DNA of 22,276 bases from Methanobacteriota archaeon (GCA_026394435.1 JAPKYG010000136.1:1-22276), one strand, 5' to 3'; counted from the stretch's first letter, positions 13,022 through 21,721 are shown. The notes: generated by a model from the letters alone, not told the origin. Numbers and translations are program-made.

Positions 13022-14365
13022 ATGAAAGATGGTGAAAGCAAATACGCGTATAAGAAGAAATCTGCATGGGAACTTTTCTCCAAAGCACAAATCACCAGTG
13101 CCTTTGCGTTTGCAGAAGGATATAAAACATTTCTCAATGAAGCAAAAACAGAGCGAGAAGCAGTACATAAAATCATAGACGCTGCAAAAAAAGAAAAGAA
13201 AAAAATCGTGGTCAACCGGGAAAAATCAGCAGCAATCATTCTGCCTGGAAAAAAACCGGTACGCGATGGGCTTCGTATTGTCATTTCCCATATTGATTCA
13301 CCCCGCCTTGATTTAAAACAAGTACCCCTGTATCAGGATTCAGAAAGCCATCTCGCGCTCTTTGAAACCCATTACTATGGAGGAATCAAGAAATTCCAAT
13401 GGGTTGTGATTCCACTAGCGTTACATGGAGTGATTGTGAAAAAAGACGGCAAGAAAATCACATTTTCCTTAGGCGAGGATGAAAAAGACCCGGTGTTTTC
13501 TGTCCCTGATCTGCTCCCGCATCTGTCTCATGACGTCCAAGATAATAAAAAAATCGATGAGGCGATCAAAGGCGAAAGTCTGGATATCGTGATTGGAAGT
13601 GTGCCTGCGAAAGGTGATTTCAAAGAAAAAATTAAAGCCGCGATTCTTGAAAAACTCCACACCGACTATAATATCACTGAGGAGGATTTTATCTCTGCGG
13701 AGCTTGAAGCAGTCCCTGCGTTCATGGCTCGTGATGTTGGGTTTGACCGCTCATTGATTGGTGCGTACGGACAGGATGATCGTATCTGCGCATATGCAGC
13801 GTTACACGCAATTTTAGATGTAAAAAACCCGGAATATACCGTATTGTCTTTTTTTGTTGATAAAGAAGAAATCGGCAGTGAAGGAAACGCGTCTGCACAA
13901 GCCTCGACATTTCTCAGATCCCTTATCAAGGAACTTGACCCCCGTGTTGATGTCGATAGCGTTCTGCTCAAATCAAAGGTGATTTCTGCTGATGTTCAGT
14001 CAGCGGTTACCCCGAACTACACCGATGTGTTTGAGCTTAAAAACGCATCATCGTTGGGAAATGGTGTGGTGATGTCAAAATACACCGGTCATGGTGGGAA
14101 GTACTCGGCGAACGATGCGTCAGCAGAATATGTTGCTGAAATCAGAGCATTACTTGATAAAGCAAAGATACCATGGCAAACAGGGGAACTTGGTAAGGTT
14201 GATAAGGGTGGCGGAGGGACCGTTGCAAAATATTTCTCGCGGTTAGGAATGGAGGTCATTGATCTGGGTGCCCCGGTGCTCTCCATGCATTCACCCTATG
14301 AGGTCACCAGCAAGGTTGATCTCTATTCGTCGTACTTGGCGTACCTTACGTTCCTCAAAAGCTAA
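13022..14365 (+). CDS. M18-family metalloaminopeptidase
   Basis: A 447-residue cytosolic dinuclear zinc aminopeptidase (aspartyl aminopeptidase/aminopeptidase I family). The family motifs are in order: SHIDSPRLDLK with His90, YGGIKKFQW, AYGQDDRICAYAAL with Asp252, FFVDKEEIGSEGNA with Glu282 and Glu283, HGGKYSANDAS, and SMHSPYEV with His423. These give the zinc ligands and catalytic Glu of M18. Length is normal (420-470). The protein removes N-terminal residues from peptides and would finish digestion of peptides made by the secreted proteases encoded nearby. The start is ATG 13022, with GAGGG at 13008-13012; a weak TATA-like CTTTTTATG precedes it at about 12975. No signal peptide. M18 enzymes are better known from bacteria and eukaryotes, so acquisition by transfer is possible, but base use does not look different from neighbours. 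Confidence 0.93.
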   Translation: MKDGESKYAYKKKSAWELFSKAQITSAFAFAEGYKTFLNEAKTEREAVHKIIDAAKKEKKKIVVNREKSAAIILPGKKPVRDGLRIVISHIDSPRLDLKQVPLYQDSESHLALFETHYYGGIKKFQWVVIPLALHGVIVKKDGKKITFSLGEDEKDPVFSVPDLLPHLSHDVQDNKKIDEAIKGESLDIVIGSVPAKGDFKEKIKAAILEKLHTDYNITEEDFISAELEAVPAFMARDVGFDRSLIGAYGQDDRICAYAALHAILDVKNPEYTVLSFFVDKEEIGSEGNASAQASTFLRSLIKELDPRVDVDSVLLKSKVISADVQSAVTPNYTDVFELKNASSLGNGVVMSKYTGHGGKYSANDASAEYVAEIRALLDKAKIPWQTGELGKVDKGGGGTVAKYFSRLGMEVIDLGAPVLSMHSPYEVTSKVDLYSSYLAYLTFLKS

Positions 14366-14382
14366 TGCCCCGGCTTTGTTTT

Positions 14383-16002
14383 TCAGAAAGATCGTTGGCG
14401 TCCGTTTCCAATCGGAAAACTATCTTGGCAATACTCTGGGTTACATAGTCTATCTGTTTTTTGTGCAATCGGGAATCCTGCGAGATGCATCATCGGTACG
14501 GTTGCTTTTTTCCCATGTTTCCATCGCGCGTAGAACCAGTGGGTGAAAAAGAACATCGGATTTAACAGCCATCTTCTATCTGGTGACCAGAAGTCGATGT
14601 TATTCCTCCAGCATCGGGCAATAACTTCCCATTGGAGTTCTGAAAGGTTTTTCAGATTGGTCCGACGGTGGTTCCCCAACATTGCTTCATTTAATGGGAT
14701 GAACAAGACCGGCGTGTAAAACATTTTAGCATTATGATTCCTTAGATCATCTATAAGATCTAGTGTCGCACGGACGTCGTCTTCTGTTTCATCAGGCTGA
14801 CCGGTCATAATGGTGCACAACGGCCACCAGTCGTGGTCATTCATGATCCCAACGCCCTGTACTACGAGTTCAGGCCAGTTGTCAACACTGTACGGAAGTG
14901 CCTTTCCTTTCATATATTTCTTCATCAGTCGAACGCTACCGGTTTCAATCCCGACTTCAACAGAGACAAAACGCTTCGGGTAGGATTTATTTAACTCTGG
15001 TGTCCATCGTGTTTTTTCGAGGAGTATCGGTGATAACTCCTCCAAAAGTTTCCGATCATAAATGACGGGTGCAAGGGACGCATGAGAAAGCAGAATGTGT
15101 TCAACACCAGGGTACGATGCGATTGATTTGTACAATTCCACGATCGCTTCTCTGTTAGGGATGAACCCTGGTTTTGATTTATACAAGAAGATATCTTCAG
15201 TCACCGTAAAAATGGTGCTTGTTCCTCCATTGATATTAGTTTTTACCTCATTCATGATGTATTCAAGGGGAACCGAGTATTTTGTCCGGTTTGTGGGACT
15301 GCAGAATTGGCAACCTCGTCCGCATCCGCGAGTGATTTCCACCATGCCGTAACAAGCTGCGTGTTTGATCGGGGGAATGTTTTTCCTGTTTGGTTTCTGT
15401 GCAATAAAATATGATGGAACTGGCTCATTGTTCATCATTTTTTTAAACACGCCAACAAGGTCTTCTTCTCCCTCTCCTTGAAAAAGGACGTCGATACCCC
15501 ATTTTTTTTGCGTTCCTGCTTCGTTGATCTGCCAGGAACCCGCGCCACCAACAATGATCTTTGGTTTATACTGTTGGATGGCAGGATGTGTGATGAGTTT
15601 TTCGAATTCAGATGCGTTCAATGCCTCTCCACCAAATCCAATGAGTGAATTGTAGGTTGTTGAAACATATGCAAGTCCCATAGGGTCCATTGAGGAGATG
15701 CCTACGATTTTTGTATTCTTGCCTATAAATTTGTGTAATTGATCATAATGGGCGACGACCACATTTTCTTGGCCAAACTCCTCGGAGATTAGTGATTCTA
15801 CTTTTCGGAGGCCATAGATCGTTCGTTGTGCAGTGCCATCTTTGTTGCTTGCGAGATTCTCTAAGTGTTCTCGAAGAGCCAGTCCTGAGAGTTTCTTTGG
15901 AAATGTGCAGATAAATGCGGCAAAAGGATTATCGTCATATTCGTTTGCCTCTGCACGGGATGCAGTAAGAACGATTGGGTATCCATTAGTGTGCTCATCC
16001 AT
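14383..16002 (-). CDS. Radical SAM protein with N-terminal B12-binding-like domain
   Basis: A 539-residue protein. Residues about 60-190 resemble a Rossmann-type cobalamin-binding domain (KIVGISSMDPMGL, IIVGGAGSW, VLFQGEGEED) but lack the DxHxxG base-off motif. Residues about 218-450 are the radical SAM barrel, with EITRGCGRGCQFCSP giving Cys227, Cys231 and Cys234 for the [4Fe-4S] cluster. SVEVGIETGS and the IMTGQPDETEDD motif are typical of the MiaB/BchE-like superfamily. The C-terminal region (about 460-539) is rich in Trp and aromatic residues and has two cysteines (LCNPEYCQD). The product is unknown; B12-radical SAM proteins act as methylases, cyclases or oxidative enzymes. The start is ATG 16002, overlapping the upstream small gene by 8 bases (ATGGATGA). 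It is convergent with the M18 gene. Confidence 0.88.
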   Translation of the reverse strand: MDEHTNGYPIVLTASRAEANEYDDNPFAAFICTFPKKLSGLALREHLENLASNKDGTAQRTIYGLRKVESLISEEFGQENVVVAHYDQLHKFIGKNTKIVGISSMDPMGLAYVSTTYNSLIGFGGEALNASEFEKLITHPAIQQYKPKIIVGGAGSWQINEAGTQKKWGIDVLFQGEGEEDLVGVFKKMMNNEPVPSYFIAQKPNRKNIPPIKHAACYGMVEITRGCGRGCQFCSPTNRTKYSVPLEYIMNEVKTNINGGTSTIFTVTEDIFLYKSKPGFIPNREAIVELYKSIASYPGVEHILLSHASLAPVIYDRKLLEELSPILLEKTRWTPELNKSYPKRFVSVEVGIETGSVRLMKKYMKGKALPYSVDNWPELVVQGVGIMNDHDWWPLCTIMTGQPDETEDDVRATLDLIDDLRNHNAKMFYTPVLFIPLNEAMLGNHRRTNLKNLSELQWEVIARCWRNNIDFWSPDRRWLLNPMFFFTHWFYARWKHGKKATVPMMHLAGFPIAQKTDRLCNPEYCQDSFPIGNGRQRSF

Positions 16003-16339
16003 CGATGATCGCCTCTCGTTTGTCTTGTCGAAGAAGGACTGTTTTAAACACTGGGTCTTTGATGGTGTCTTGAATCTTGAGCAGGAACTCTTTCCAGGAA
16101 AGTGCGTTGCGAGACCAGCGAATCATCTCTTTTTTATGTAGGGAAAGGATTTTCAGGAAGCTCTGCCAATTATATCCTTCGGCCTTTAACGGTTTTGACC
16201 ATCCAGCGTCGTTCCAAAGATAGGTTGGGAGTCGGTTACCGAACCAGAGGGCAAGTGAGTCAATATCCCATTCTCTGCCTTTTTGTTCTGTTGATTGTTT
16301 TTTAAGCATAAGTGGTTCTGGTGGTATAATCAAGTTCAT
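15995..16339 (-). CDS. Small unknown protein coupled to the radical SAM gene
   Basis: A 114-residue protein from ATG 16339, which has GGGGG 8 bases upstream. The frame also reaches a GTG at 16384, but without a binding site. It is rich in Trp, Lys and Leu (WDIDSLALWFGNRLPTYLW, WSRNALSWKEFLLKIQD) and mostly helical in appearance, with no signal peptide, membrane span, cysteine cluster or known motif. Its stop overlaps the radical SAM start by 8 bases, so the two are translated together. It may be a partner or specificity subunit of the radical SAM protein. I do not recognise the family. Confidence 0.75.
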   Translation of the reverse strand: MNLIIPPEPLMLKKQSTEQKGREWDIDSLALWFGNRLPTYLWNDAGWSKPLKAEGYNWQSFLKILSLHKKEMIRWSRNALSWKEFLLKIQDTIKDPVFKTVLLRQDKREAIIDG

Positions 16340-16460
16340 AGATGATCCCCCATATACATGGTAGATAGTAGATGGTAACGTCACGTTGTATTTATGTTTT
16401 TAGTAAACACAATTTTACAAAATGTCTCTTTTTAATTATGGAAGAAATTTGGGAAAAAAG

Positions 16461-16468
16461 TATATATA
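16461..16468 (+). promoter_or_regulatory. TATA box for the metzincin-like protease gene
   Basis: TATATATA preceded by AAAAAAG lies 61 bases before the start codon, predicting transcription from about 16490. A short inverted repeat (ATGAATA at 16487-16493 and TATTCAT at 16504-16510) lies in the leader and could fold into a weak AT hairpin before the GGGGG ribosome binding site (16516-16520). Confidence 0.6.
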
Positions 16469-16528
16469 GGTGCCTCTAGTATATGCATGAATAATAAAAA
16501 AAATATTCATCTTTAGGGGGACATTAAT

Positions 16529-18133
16529 ATGAAAAGGAACGTTGTAAAATTAATATGTACGCTTGTCGTGTTGGTCACTATGGTCCTTCCGACCTCTGCT
16601 CTTGCAAAGCAAAAACAACCAGTCACCTTCACGAAACAGTCCACTGAAATCTACGATTCACAGATTAATCGTAATGTCATCACACCATTATCCTGTACAG
16701 ATTTCGATCCGCTAGTTGATAACATTACTGTGACGGTCGCTATTAACGAGATCCGAGCATTAAAAACGATAAACCGTTTCTCCAACCCTGATTTTTATGC
16801 AAAGGTTAAAATCAACGACCAGACCTTCATCAGTGACGTCTGGGAAAATATGCAATACGTTGAACACCCGAATTGGTCTGCATTCTGTGTGGTCCCCAAA
16901 GACAAAGAATTCGTTAATATTACTATCGAACTGTGGGACAAGAACGCGGGCAGTCTTTGTGATATCAGCCCGGATTACGGGAATTATACACAGGCTCGTA
17001 CGGCAGAGCTGACTTACAGTATCGCCACAGGGATCTGGTGGGGCGATGATTATCTCGAGGATCCCAGCGGGTATGGCCGATTGAATGGATGTGATGACAA
17101 TAGCATTCACGAAGTAGAGAAAGACTGTGAGCTCTTCTTTACCATATCACAAAATGATTTTGATGGCGACGGACTGCCTTACTGGCTTGAAGTGAATATG
17201 TACAACACCAGCCCCCTGATAAATAATCGTGGTGAAGACGCAGATAACGATGGTATTCCCATTGAATGGGAATACACATTCGGATTGACCTATATCGAAT
17301 GGGGTCATGATGAGGGGTACTACTTTATTTATGATCCTTTCCATTGGGAGAACTTTACCGCATTAGACGAAGATGAGGATGGATTAAACGACATAGAGGA
17401 ATACAAAGCATGGCAATGGGGCTCTGATCCTTTCCGGCCAGATATATTCATTGAAATTGATCAGATGGCGAAAGGTCCGAGTGGTGAAGGTGCGTTTGTA
17501 CCAGTTCAAACCTACGACATGCTCCGTACCTCATATGCGAAACATAATGTTTTCTGGCATATCGATGACGGTCGTCTCGGTGGTGGTGAAATCATCCCTT
17601 TCAAAGGAATTATCAACGATCAAGACCTTTCTCAATGGTACTGGACCTACTTCATGCACAAGGATGCTCATAACTGGCGGCGTGGTGTGTTCCGCTGGTG
17701 TATCATTGTCTATAATGGCACCTGGGCGAAAGGGTTTACATTTTCCTCCCGGATTAACGGGACGTCTGCCCTTGATTGTTTCCTTATTGCAACAAATTAC
17801 CATGAAATGCGTTCAAAGATTTTTCTAATCATTGATGGATGCTATCGACGGACGTTCAACAGGGAACTGAATCGAGCGTGTGTGTATGCGGGTGCAATGA
17901 TGCATGAGACAGGACATACTCTGGGATTATACAATCCTGGGGTTGACAATTCGGAGACCATCTGGCCCTGGCAGACGGATTTTTGGCGATATGGGCCATA
18001 TAAGAGTGTTATGAATTACCGATACATCTATAATGGAGTCAATGATTATTCAGATGGTTCCAATGGGAAAAACGATTTTGACGATTGGTCAGTAATTGAC
18101 CTGACGTTAATCAATCCGAGAATCCACTGGTAA
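16529..18133 (+). CDS. Secreted metzincin-like zinc metalloprotease
   Basis: A 534-residue secreted protein. Residues 1-26 are a signal peptide (cleavage near TSALA). Residues about 55-195 form a beta-rich, C2-like domain (DNITVTVAINEI, INDQTFISDVW, ITIELWDKNAG). Three calcium-loop repeats of the thrombospondin-3/dockerin kind follow: NDFDGDGLPYWLE (about residue 209), EDADNDGIPIEWE (about 235) and DEDEDGLNDIEE (about 285). The catalytic region has MMHETGHTLGLYN with His459, Glu460 and His463, and a Met-turn SVMNY with Met495, the plan of metzincins. The expected third zinc ligand (His or Asp) is Asn469. No C-terminal anchor was found, so it is probably released. The start is ATG 16529, with GGGGG upstream. 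It would act in extracellular protein digestion together with the C25 peptidase encoded downstream. Confidence 0.8.
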   Translation: MKRNVVKLICTLVVLVTMVLPTSALAKQKQPVTFTKQSTEIYDSQINRNVITPLSCTDFDPLVDNITVTVAINEIRALKTINRFSNPDFYAKVKINDQTFISDVWENMQYVEHPNWSAFCVVPKDKEFVNITIELWDKNAGSLCDISPDYGNYTQARTAELTYSIATGIWWGDDYLEDPSGYGRLNGCDDNSIHEVEKDCELFFTISQNDFDGDGLPYWLEVNMYNTSPLINNRGEDADNDGIPIEWEYTFGLTYIEWGHDEGYYFIYDPFHWENFTALDEDEDGLNDIEEYKAWQWGSDPFRPDIFIEIDQMAKGPSGEGAFVPVQTYDMLRTSYAKHNVFWHIDDGRLGGGEIIPFKGIINDQDLSQWYWTYFMHKDAHNWRRGVFRWCIIVYNGTWAKGFTFSSRINGTSALDCFLIATNYHEMRSKIFLIIDGCYRRTFNRELNRACVYAGAMMHETGHTLGLYNPGVDNSETIWPWQTDFWRYGPYKSVMNYRYIYNGVNDYSDGSNGKNDFDDWSVIDLTLINPRIHW

Positions 18134-18145
18134 TACACAAACCTG

Positions 18146-18187
18146 TTGATGTATATCTAGTGCATCAATCCAGTCTTCTTTTTTTTC
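18146..18187 (+). terminator. Hairpin and T-tract terminator candidate
   Basis: TTGATG (18146-18151) can pair with CATCAA (18163-18168) around an 11-base loop, and a run of eight or nine T follows at about 18178-18186. It lies 13 bases after the protease stop and just before the convergent end of the CapK-like gene. Confidence 0.45.
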
Positions 18188-18191
18188 CTTG

Positions 18192-19553
18192 TTAGGGTGA
18201 AAAATGAATGGGGAGTTTCTGAACTAAAAATTGATATTTCCCACGGTTCGTACGAGGGATGGAATCAACATACGTAAAAAATAATGAAAATTCATCTCCC
18301 AATCGTTTTTGAAAATTTTCTCTGATACAACGTTCATCATCTTCTGAGAATCCTTCTTTTTTTACAATATGGAATTTTATTTCTCCTTCGCAATCTTGGT
18401 ACAACTGGTATTCTTTCATATTCGGAGATGATTTTGCAATAAGTTGCAGAACCCCCATCAGTGGCACGAGTCGTTTGGTTTTCGATACCATGAAATCCTG
18501 TACCCTTCCTTCGATTGATTTGAAGAGCTGATAGTTTCTTCCGCACTCGCAGTGGTGTGTTGAATAGATCGCAATGTCTCCCGTTTTGTATCGTATAAAA
18601 GGAAAAATTCCGGTGTGAAAACCTGTGGCGACAATCTCTCCTGATTCGCCATCTTGTATCACTGGTTGTCCATTTCTATCGATAAGCTCTACAAACCCGT
18701 AATCAGGGAAGATGTGGTAGGAGTTGCTCTTTTCGCAGGTTCCTGCAAGGACGCATTGTTCTCGGTGTCCATATTGACCGTGCACTCTGCATTGAAAGAA
18801 TTTTTCGAGGAATTCGCGTTGCCAATCGTAAATGGTTTCTCCAAAGCAAAAAATTGCTTTTATCTCTTTCAATTTAATGGAGTGGTGTTTCATATATGTC
18901 GCAAGCATTGTAATGGCTGAGGGATATCCTATAAAATATTGTGGTTGTAGTCGTCTGATTTTTTTTATATATCTTGGGAGGTTCTGATCCGTCATCTGAT
19001 AGGAGGAAAGAACAAGGGTTCGTGACAACGGTCGATATTCCCAAGGTTTTTCCCTACCAATGATTTGAACGGATTTATCCAAGGATTGACATTTAGCACG
19101 TTCAAGGAGTAACTTCATGTATGCAAGGTGTTTTGCGAACCATACCCCTTTTTCTACATTGAATCTGAGAAGAAAACCGGTTGATCCGCCAGTGCTGGTT
19201 TCCTCAAAGGTGTACGCCGGGTAATTGGTTGCTTTGAATTCGTTTGTATGTTCTTGAACTATTTCTTTGGTGAGAAATGGAAGTTGTTGAAAGTCCTGAA
19301 GCGATTGGATGTCGTCGGGTGTAATGCCTCGTGTTTTGAAGAGTTGTGTGTAATAAGGCACATGTTCATATGCATGGTGGAGTAACGCAGTAAGTTGTTG
19401 CCATTGGTACTTTTGTATTTGTTCAGAGGACCACCATTGCGACTGTCTAACAAAGTTGCACGTTTTTTGGTAGGATGAATTGTACATAAGGCTAGTCAGT
19501 GCTATTCCACGTCCTGTATCTTCGTTAAAGAGATATTCCCAGAGTTTTTGCAT
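18192..19553 (-). CDS. PaaK/CapK-family adenylate-forming enzyme
   Basis: A 453-residue member of the phenylacetate-CoA ligase-like family (PaaK, CapK, coenzyme F390 synthetase relatives). The nucleotide motif is ETSTGGSTGFLLRF, followed by QYFIGYPSAITMLA, GQYGHREQCVLAG and the adenylation motif FIRYKTGDIAIY. A Cys/His-rich stretch (HHCECG) is seen near the C-terminal part. These enzymes activate a carboxylic acid as an acyl-adenylate, then pass it to CoA or another acceptor. CapK-type members often occur in surface polysaccharide clusters; no glycosyltransferases are visible here, so the substrate is open. The start ATG 19553 is preferred because GGAG lies 5 bases upstream; an in-frame ATG at 19586 has no binding site and would add 11 residues. 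The gene stands alone on the minus strand between two secreted protease genes. Confidence 0.88.
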   Translation of the reverse strand: MQKLWEYLFNEDTGRGIALTSLMYNSSYQKTCNFVRQSQWWSSEQIQKYQWQQLTALLHHAYEHVPYYTQLFKTRGITPDDIQSLQDFQQLPFLTKEIVQEHTNEFKATNYPAYTFEETSTGGSTGFLLRFNVEKGVWFAKHLAYMKLLLERAKCQSLDKSVQIIGREKPWEYRPLSRTLVLSSYQMTDQNLPRYIKKIRRLQPQYFIGYPSAITMLATYMKHHSIKLKEIKAIFCFGETIYDWQREFLEKFFQCRVHGQYGHREQCVLAGTCEKSNSYHIFPDYGFVELIDRNGQPVIQDGESGEIVATGFHTGIFPFIRYKTGDIAIYSTHHCECGRNYQLFKSIEGRVQDFMVSKTKRLVPLMGVLQLIAKSSPNMKEYQLYQDCEGEIKFHIVKKEGFSEDDERCIRENFQKRLGDEFSLFFTYVDSIPRTNRGKYQFLVQKLPIHFSP

Positions 19554-19598
19554 GTCTTCTCCGTTTATCTTTTTAGAGGAGTTCATGACTGCTACATA

Positions 19599-19625
19599 AT
19601 ATTTTCTGTAAAAAAGAGAAAATAT
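19599..19625 (-). repeat. 27-bp inverted repeat in the CapK-like gene leader
   Basis: ATATTTTCT (19599-19607) and AGAAAATAT (19617-19625) are a perfect 9-bp inverted repeat with a 9-base centre. It lies between a minus-strand TATA-like GGTATAAAAGG (about 19653-19663) and the start codon. It may be an operator or an AT-rich RNA hairpin. Confidence 0.5.
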
Positions 19626-19703
19626 GGGGTGTGTTCATGTTTTTTTTACCTTTTATACCGGTTCGATATATTTTGTCAGCGCCAGAATATTTAAATACTT
19701 ATA

Positions 19704-19711
19704 TTTATATA
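19704..19711 (+). promoter_or_regulatory. TATA box for the C25 peptidase gene
   Basis: TTTATATA at 19704-19711 predicts a start near 19733, about 33 bases before ATG 19766. An alternative ATTTAAATA lies at 19689-19697. The ribosome binding site is GAGGA at 19756-19760. Confidence 0.5.
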
Positions 19712-19765
19712 TTATCATATGAGCCTTAAAAATGGATGCACACTAAAAATTACTCGAGGAATAAT

Positions 19766-21688
19766 ATGAAGAAAATCTTACCAATTTTCATCGTAGGTAT
19801 ATTGGTCTTTGGTGGACTTGGAGCAGTTGCGTTTAAGTCTGATAACTCCATGGAAAAAACAATGATATCAAAAAGCGATTCATCGTCATTACAGTTCTCG
19901 TCAAAACCAATACTTTATGAAAGAGAAGACGCTGTGAAAATAGAAATAAATGGAGCGACTTCGCAATTAATTGAACCAAATAAACCAGTGTTACCTATCT
20001 GTATAAAAACCTATCAGTTGCCCATCGGATCAAAGAACATTAAAGTGACGTGCACTCCAAAAGATATCGGGACCATGACTCTTACAAAAAAGATCATGTC
20101 TGCCCGTATCGCTCCGCTATCAAAAATGAAAGAGATAAAAACGAGTGTAAAAGATAACTCAGTATACAGCAGCGCTGCATTCTATCCAAACAAGTGGTAC
20201 AGTGTAAATCTTGGGGCAGGACGTGATTATAATGGTAAAGAAGTCATTTTTGTCAAAGTCATTTGTTATCCGGTCCGCTACTCACCAGCGAACAACCAGG
20301 TTGATTATGCAGCTCGCTTTGATGTTGCGGTGACCTATGATGCACCGACGACACCACCACAAACCCTTGATGCATATGATATGGTGATTATTGCTCCCAA
20401 ATCATTTGAATCAAAACTACAACCGCTCATTGATTTTAAGAATACCAAAGGATTGAAGACGACATTCAAATCAGTAGAAGATATCTTTAGTGAATACACA
20501 GGAGCTGACCCCCCAGAGCAAGTGAAATACTTCATCAAATATGCGTACGACACCTGGGGCATTAAATACGTAATGCTCGTCGGTGGATTAAAATCCCATA
20601 TCATTGCGCAAGATAAGGATGCACGATCCTACGGTAGTACAGCGTGGTGGGTCCCAGTCCGATATGTGAGTATCCCTCAGGAAGATGATGAAGGATGTTT
20701 ATCTGATCTCTATTACGGATGTCTGTACAATGCAACCGGTGGTTTTGACAGCTGGGATTCGAGTGGTGACCATGTCTATGCGAACTGGGGTTGGCAAGGT
20801 GGTAATAAAGATAAATTCGATATGTACCCGGAAGTCTATGTCTCACGACTCCCCTGCACCACGGTAAGCGAAGTCAACGTGGTCGTGAACAAGATTCTTA
20901 CCTATGAAAGTACTGGTCCCGCTGCGAAACCCTGGTATAAGACCTTTATTGGTATCGGTGGGAAAACATTTGCTAATTACTCAGGGAAACCTGATGGTGA
21001 ATACCTCTGTGATCTCGCTTATAGTTATGTAAAGAACGCAATCCCTGATTTGAATCAAGTAAAAGTATATTCAACTAACAGGGACACAGGCGGATTAATA
21101 CCAAGCCAGAAAGATATTCCCAAGGCAATCACACCGGGAGCTGGCTTTGTCGACTTCGAAGGCCATGGGTTTCCGCTTGGATGGAACACGATCTGGTTTT
21201 GGGGAACTCACGCGAACCATAACTGGGTTGGTGGCCTCATACTATACAACTTTACAAAGGTATCAAATGGGGACAAACTACCTGTGGTCATCGTCGGTGG
21301 GTGTCACAATGCTCTATATAATGTGTCCGTCATTCCGGGTATAATAGACACAAAAGGAACAAGCTACTTCGTCTTTGGATATCCTTGTCCTGTCTGTTTC
21401 AGCTGGGGTCTTGTTGTAAAACCCCGTGGTGGTGCGATCGCTTCAACCGGCTGCACCGGGTATGGCATGGGTGATAATGACTACCCGGTTTCATTAAGTG
21501 GAGCACTTGAAGAGAACTTCTTTTGGCAGATTGGTAATAACAGCGTAACAAACCTTGCCAAAGCTCACAGCCAAGCCATTACAAAATATATTAATGAACA
21601 CACCATCCTACAAATCGACGCGTTCGTTATCACCAACTGGGCGCTTCTCGGTGACCCAAGTTTGAGATTCGGCGGGTATTCCTCATAA
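19766..21688 (+). CDS. Secreted C25 (gingipain-like) cysteine peptidase
   Basis: A 640-residue secreted peptidase. Residues 1-23 are a signal peptide (MKKILPIFIVGILVFGGLGA). Residues about 24-195 resemble the C25 propeptide, with the PNKPVLPICIKTYQLP segment and a beta-rich stretch. The catalytic domain starts near YDMVIIAPKSFESKLQPLID and includes YVMLVGG, VYVSRLPCTTVSEVN, FEGHGFPLGW with the catalytic His467, and VVIVGGCHNALYN with the nucleophile Cys513. It ends in WALLGDPSLRFGG, typical of the end of the C25 domain. Unlike Porphyromonas gingipains it has no C-terminal adhesin or sorting domain and no membrane anchor. The start is ATG 19766, with GAGGA 5 bases upstream; a further ATG at 19736 has no support. 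C25 peptidases are known from sediment archaea that degrade detrital protein, which fits the surrounding genes. Confidence 0.92.
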   Translation: MKKILPIFIVGILVFGGLGAVAFKSDNSMEKTMISKSDSSSLQFSSKPILYEREDAVKIEINGATSQLIEPNKPVLPICIKTYQLPIGSKNIKVTCTPKDIGTMTLTKKIMSARIAPLSKMKEIKTSVKDNSVYSSAAFYPNKWYSVNLGAGRDYNGKEVIFVKVICYPVRYSPANNQVDYAARFDVAVTYDAPTTPPQTLDAYDMVIIAPKSFESKLQPLIDFKNTKGLKTTFKSVEDIFSEYTGADPPEQVKYFIKYAYDTWGIKYVMLVGGLKSHIIAQDKDARSYGSTAWWVPVRYVSIPQEDDEGCLSDLYYGCLYNATGGFDSWDSSGDHVYANWGWQGGNKDKFDMYPEVYVSRLPCTTVSEVNVVVNKILTYESTGPAAKPWYKTFIGIGGKTFANYSGKPDGEYLCDLAYSYVKNAIPDLNQVKVYSTNRDTGGLIPSQKDIPKAITPGAGFVDFEGHGFPLGWNTIWFWGTHANHNWVGGLILYNFTKVSNGDKLPVVIVGGCHNALYNVSVIPGIIDTKGTSYFVFGYPCPVCFSWGLVVKPRGGAIASTGCTGYGMGDNDYPVSLSGALEENFFWQIGNNSVTNLAKAHSQAITKYINEHTILQIDAFVITNWALLGDPSLRFGGYSS

Positions 21689-21721
21689 TCGAGGAATCTC
21701 TCTTTTTTTCTTTTTTTTTTT
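21678..21721 (+). terminator. Hairpin and T-tract terminator of the C25 gene
   Basis: ATTCCTC (21678-21684) pairs perfectly with GAGGAAT (21691-21697) around a 6-base loop, and CTCTCTTTTTTTC and a further run of about ten T follow to 21721. The hairpin overlaps the stop codon at 21686-21688. This is the strongest hairpin-plus-T signal in the window. Confidence 0.65.

Noticed and set aside
14259..14546. A 95-residue plus-strand open frame spanning the end of the M18 gene and the radical SAM gene
   Set aside because: It overlaps two strongly supported genes in other frames and its product has no domain.
16340..16384. GTG start at 16384 for the small gene before the radical SAM gene
   Set aside because: There is no ribosome binding site at the GTG, while ATG 16339 has GGGGG at a good distance.
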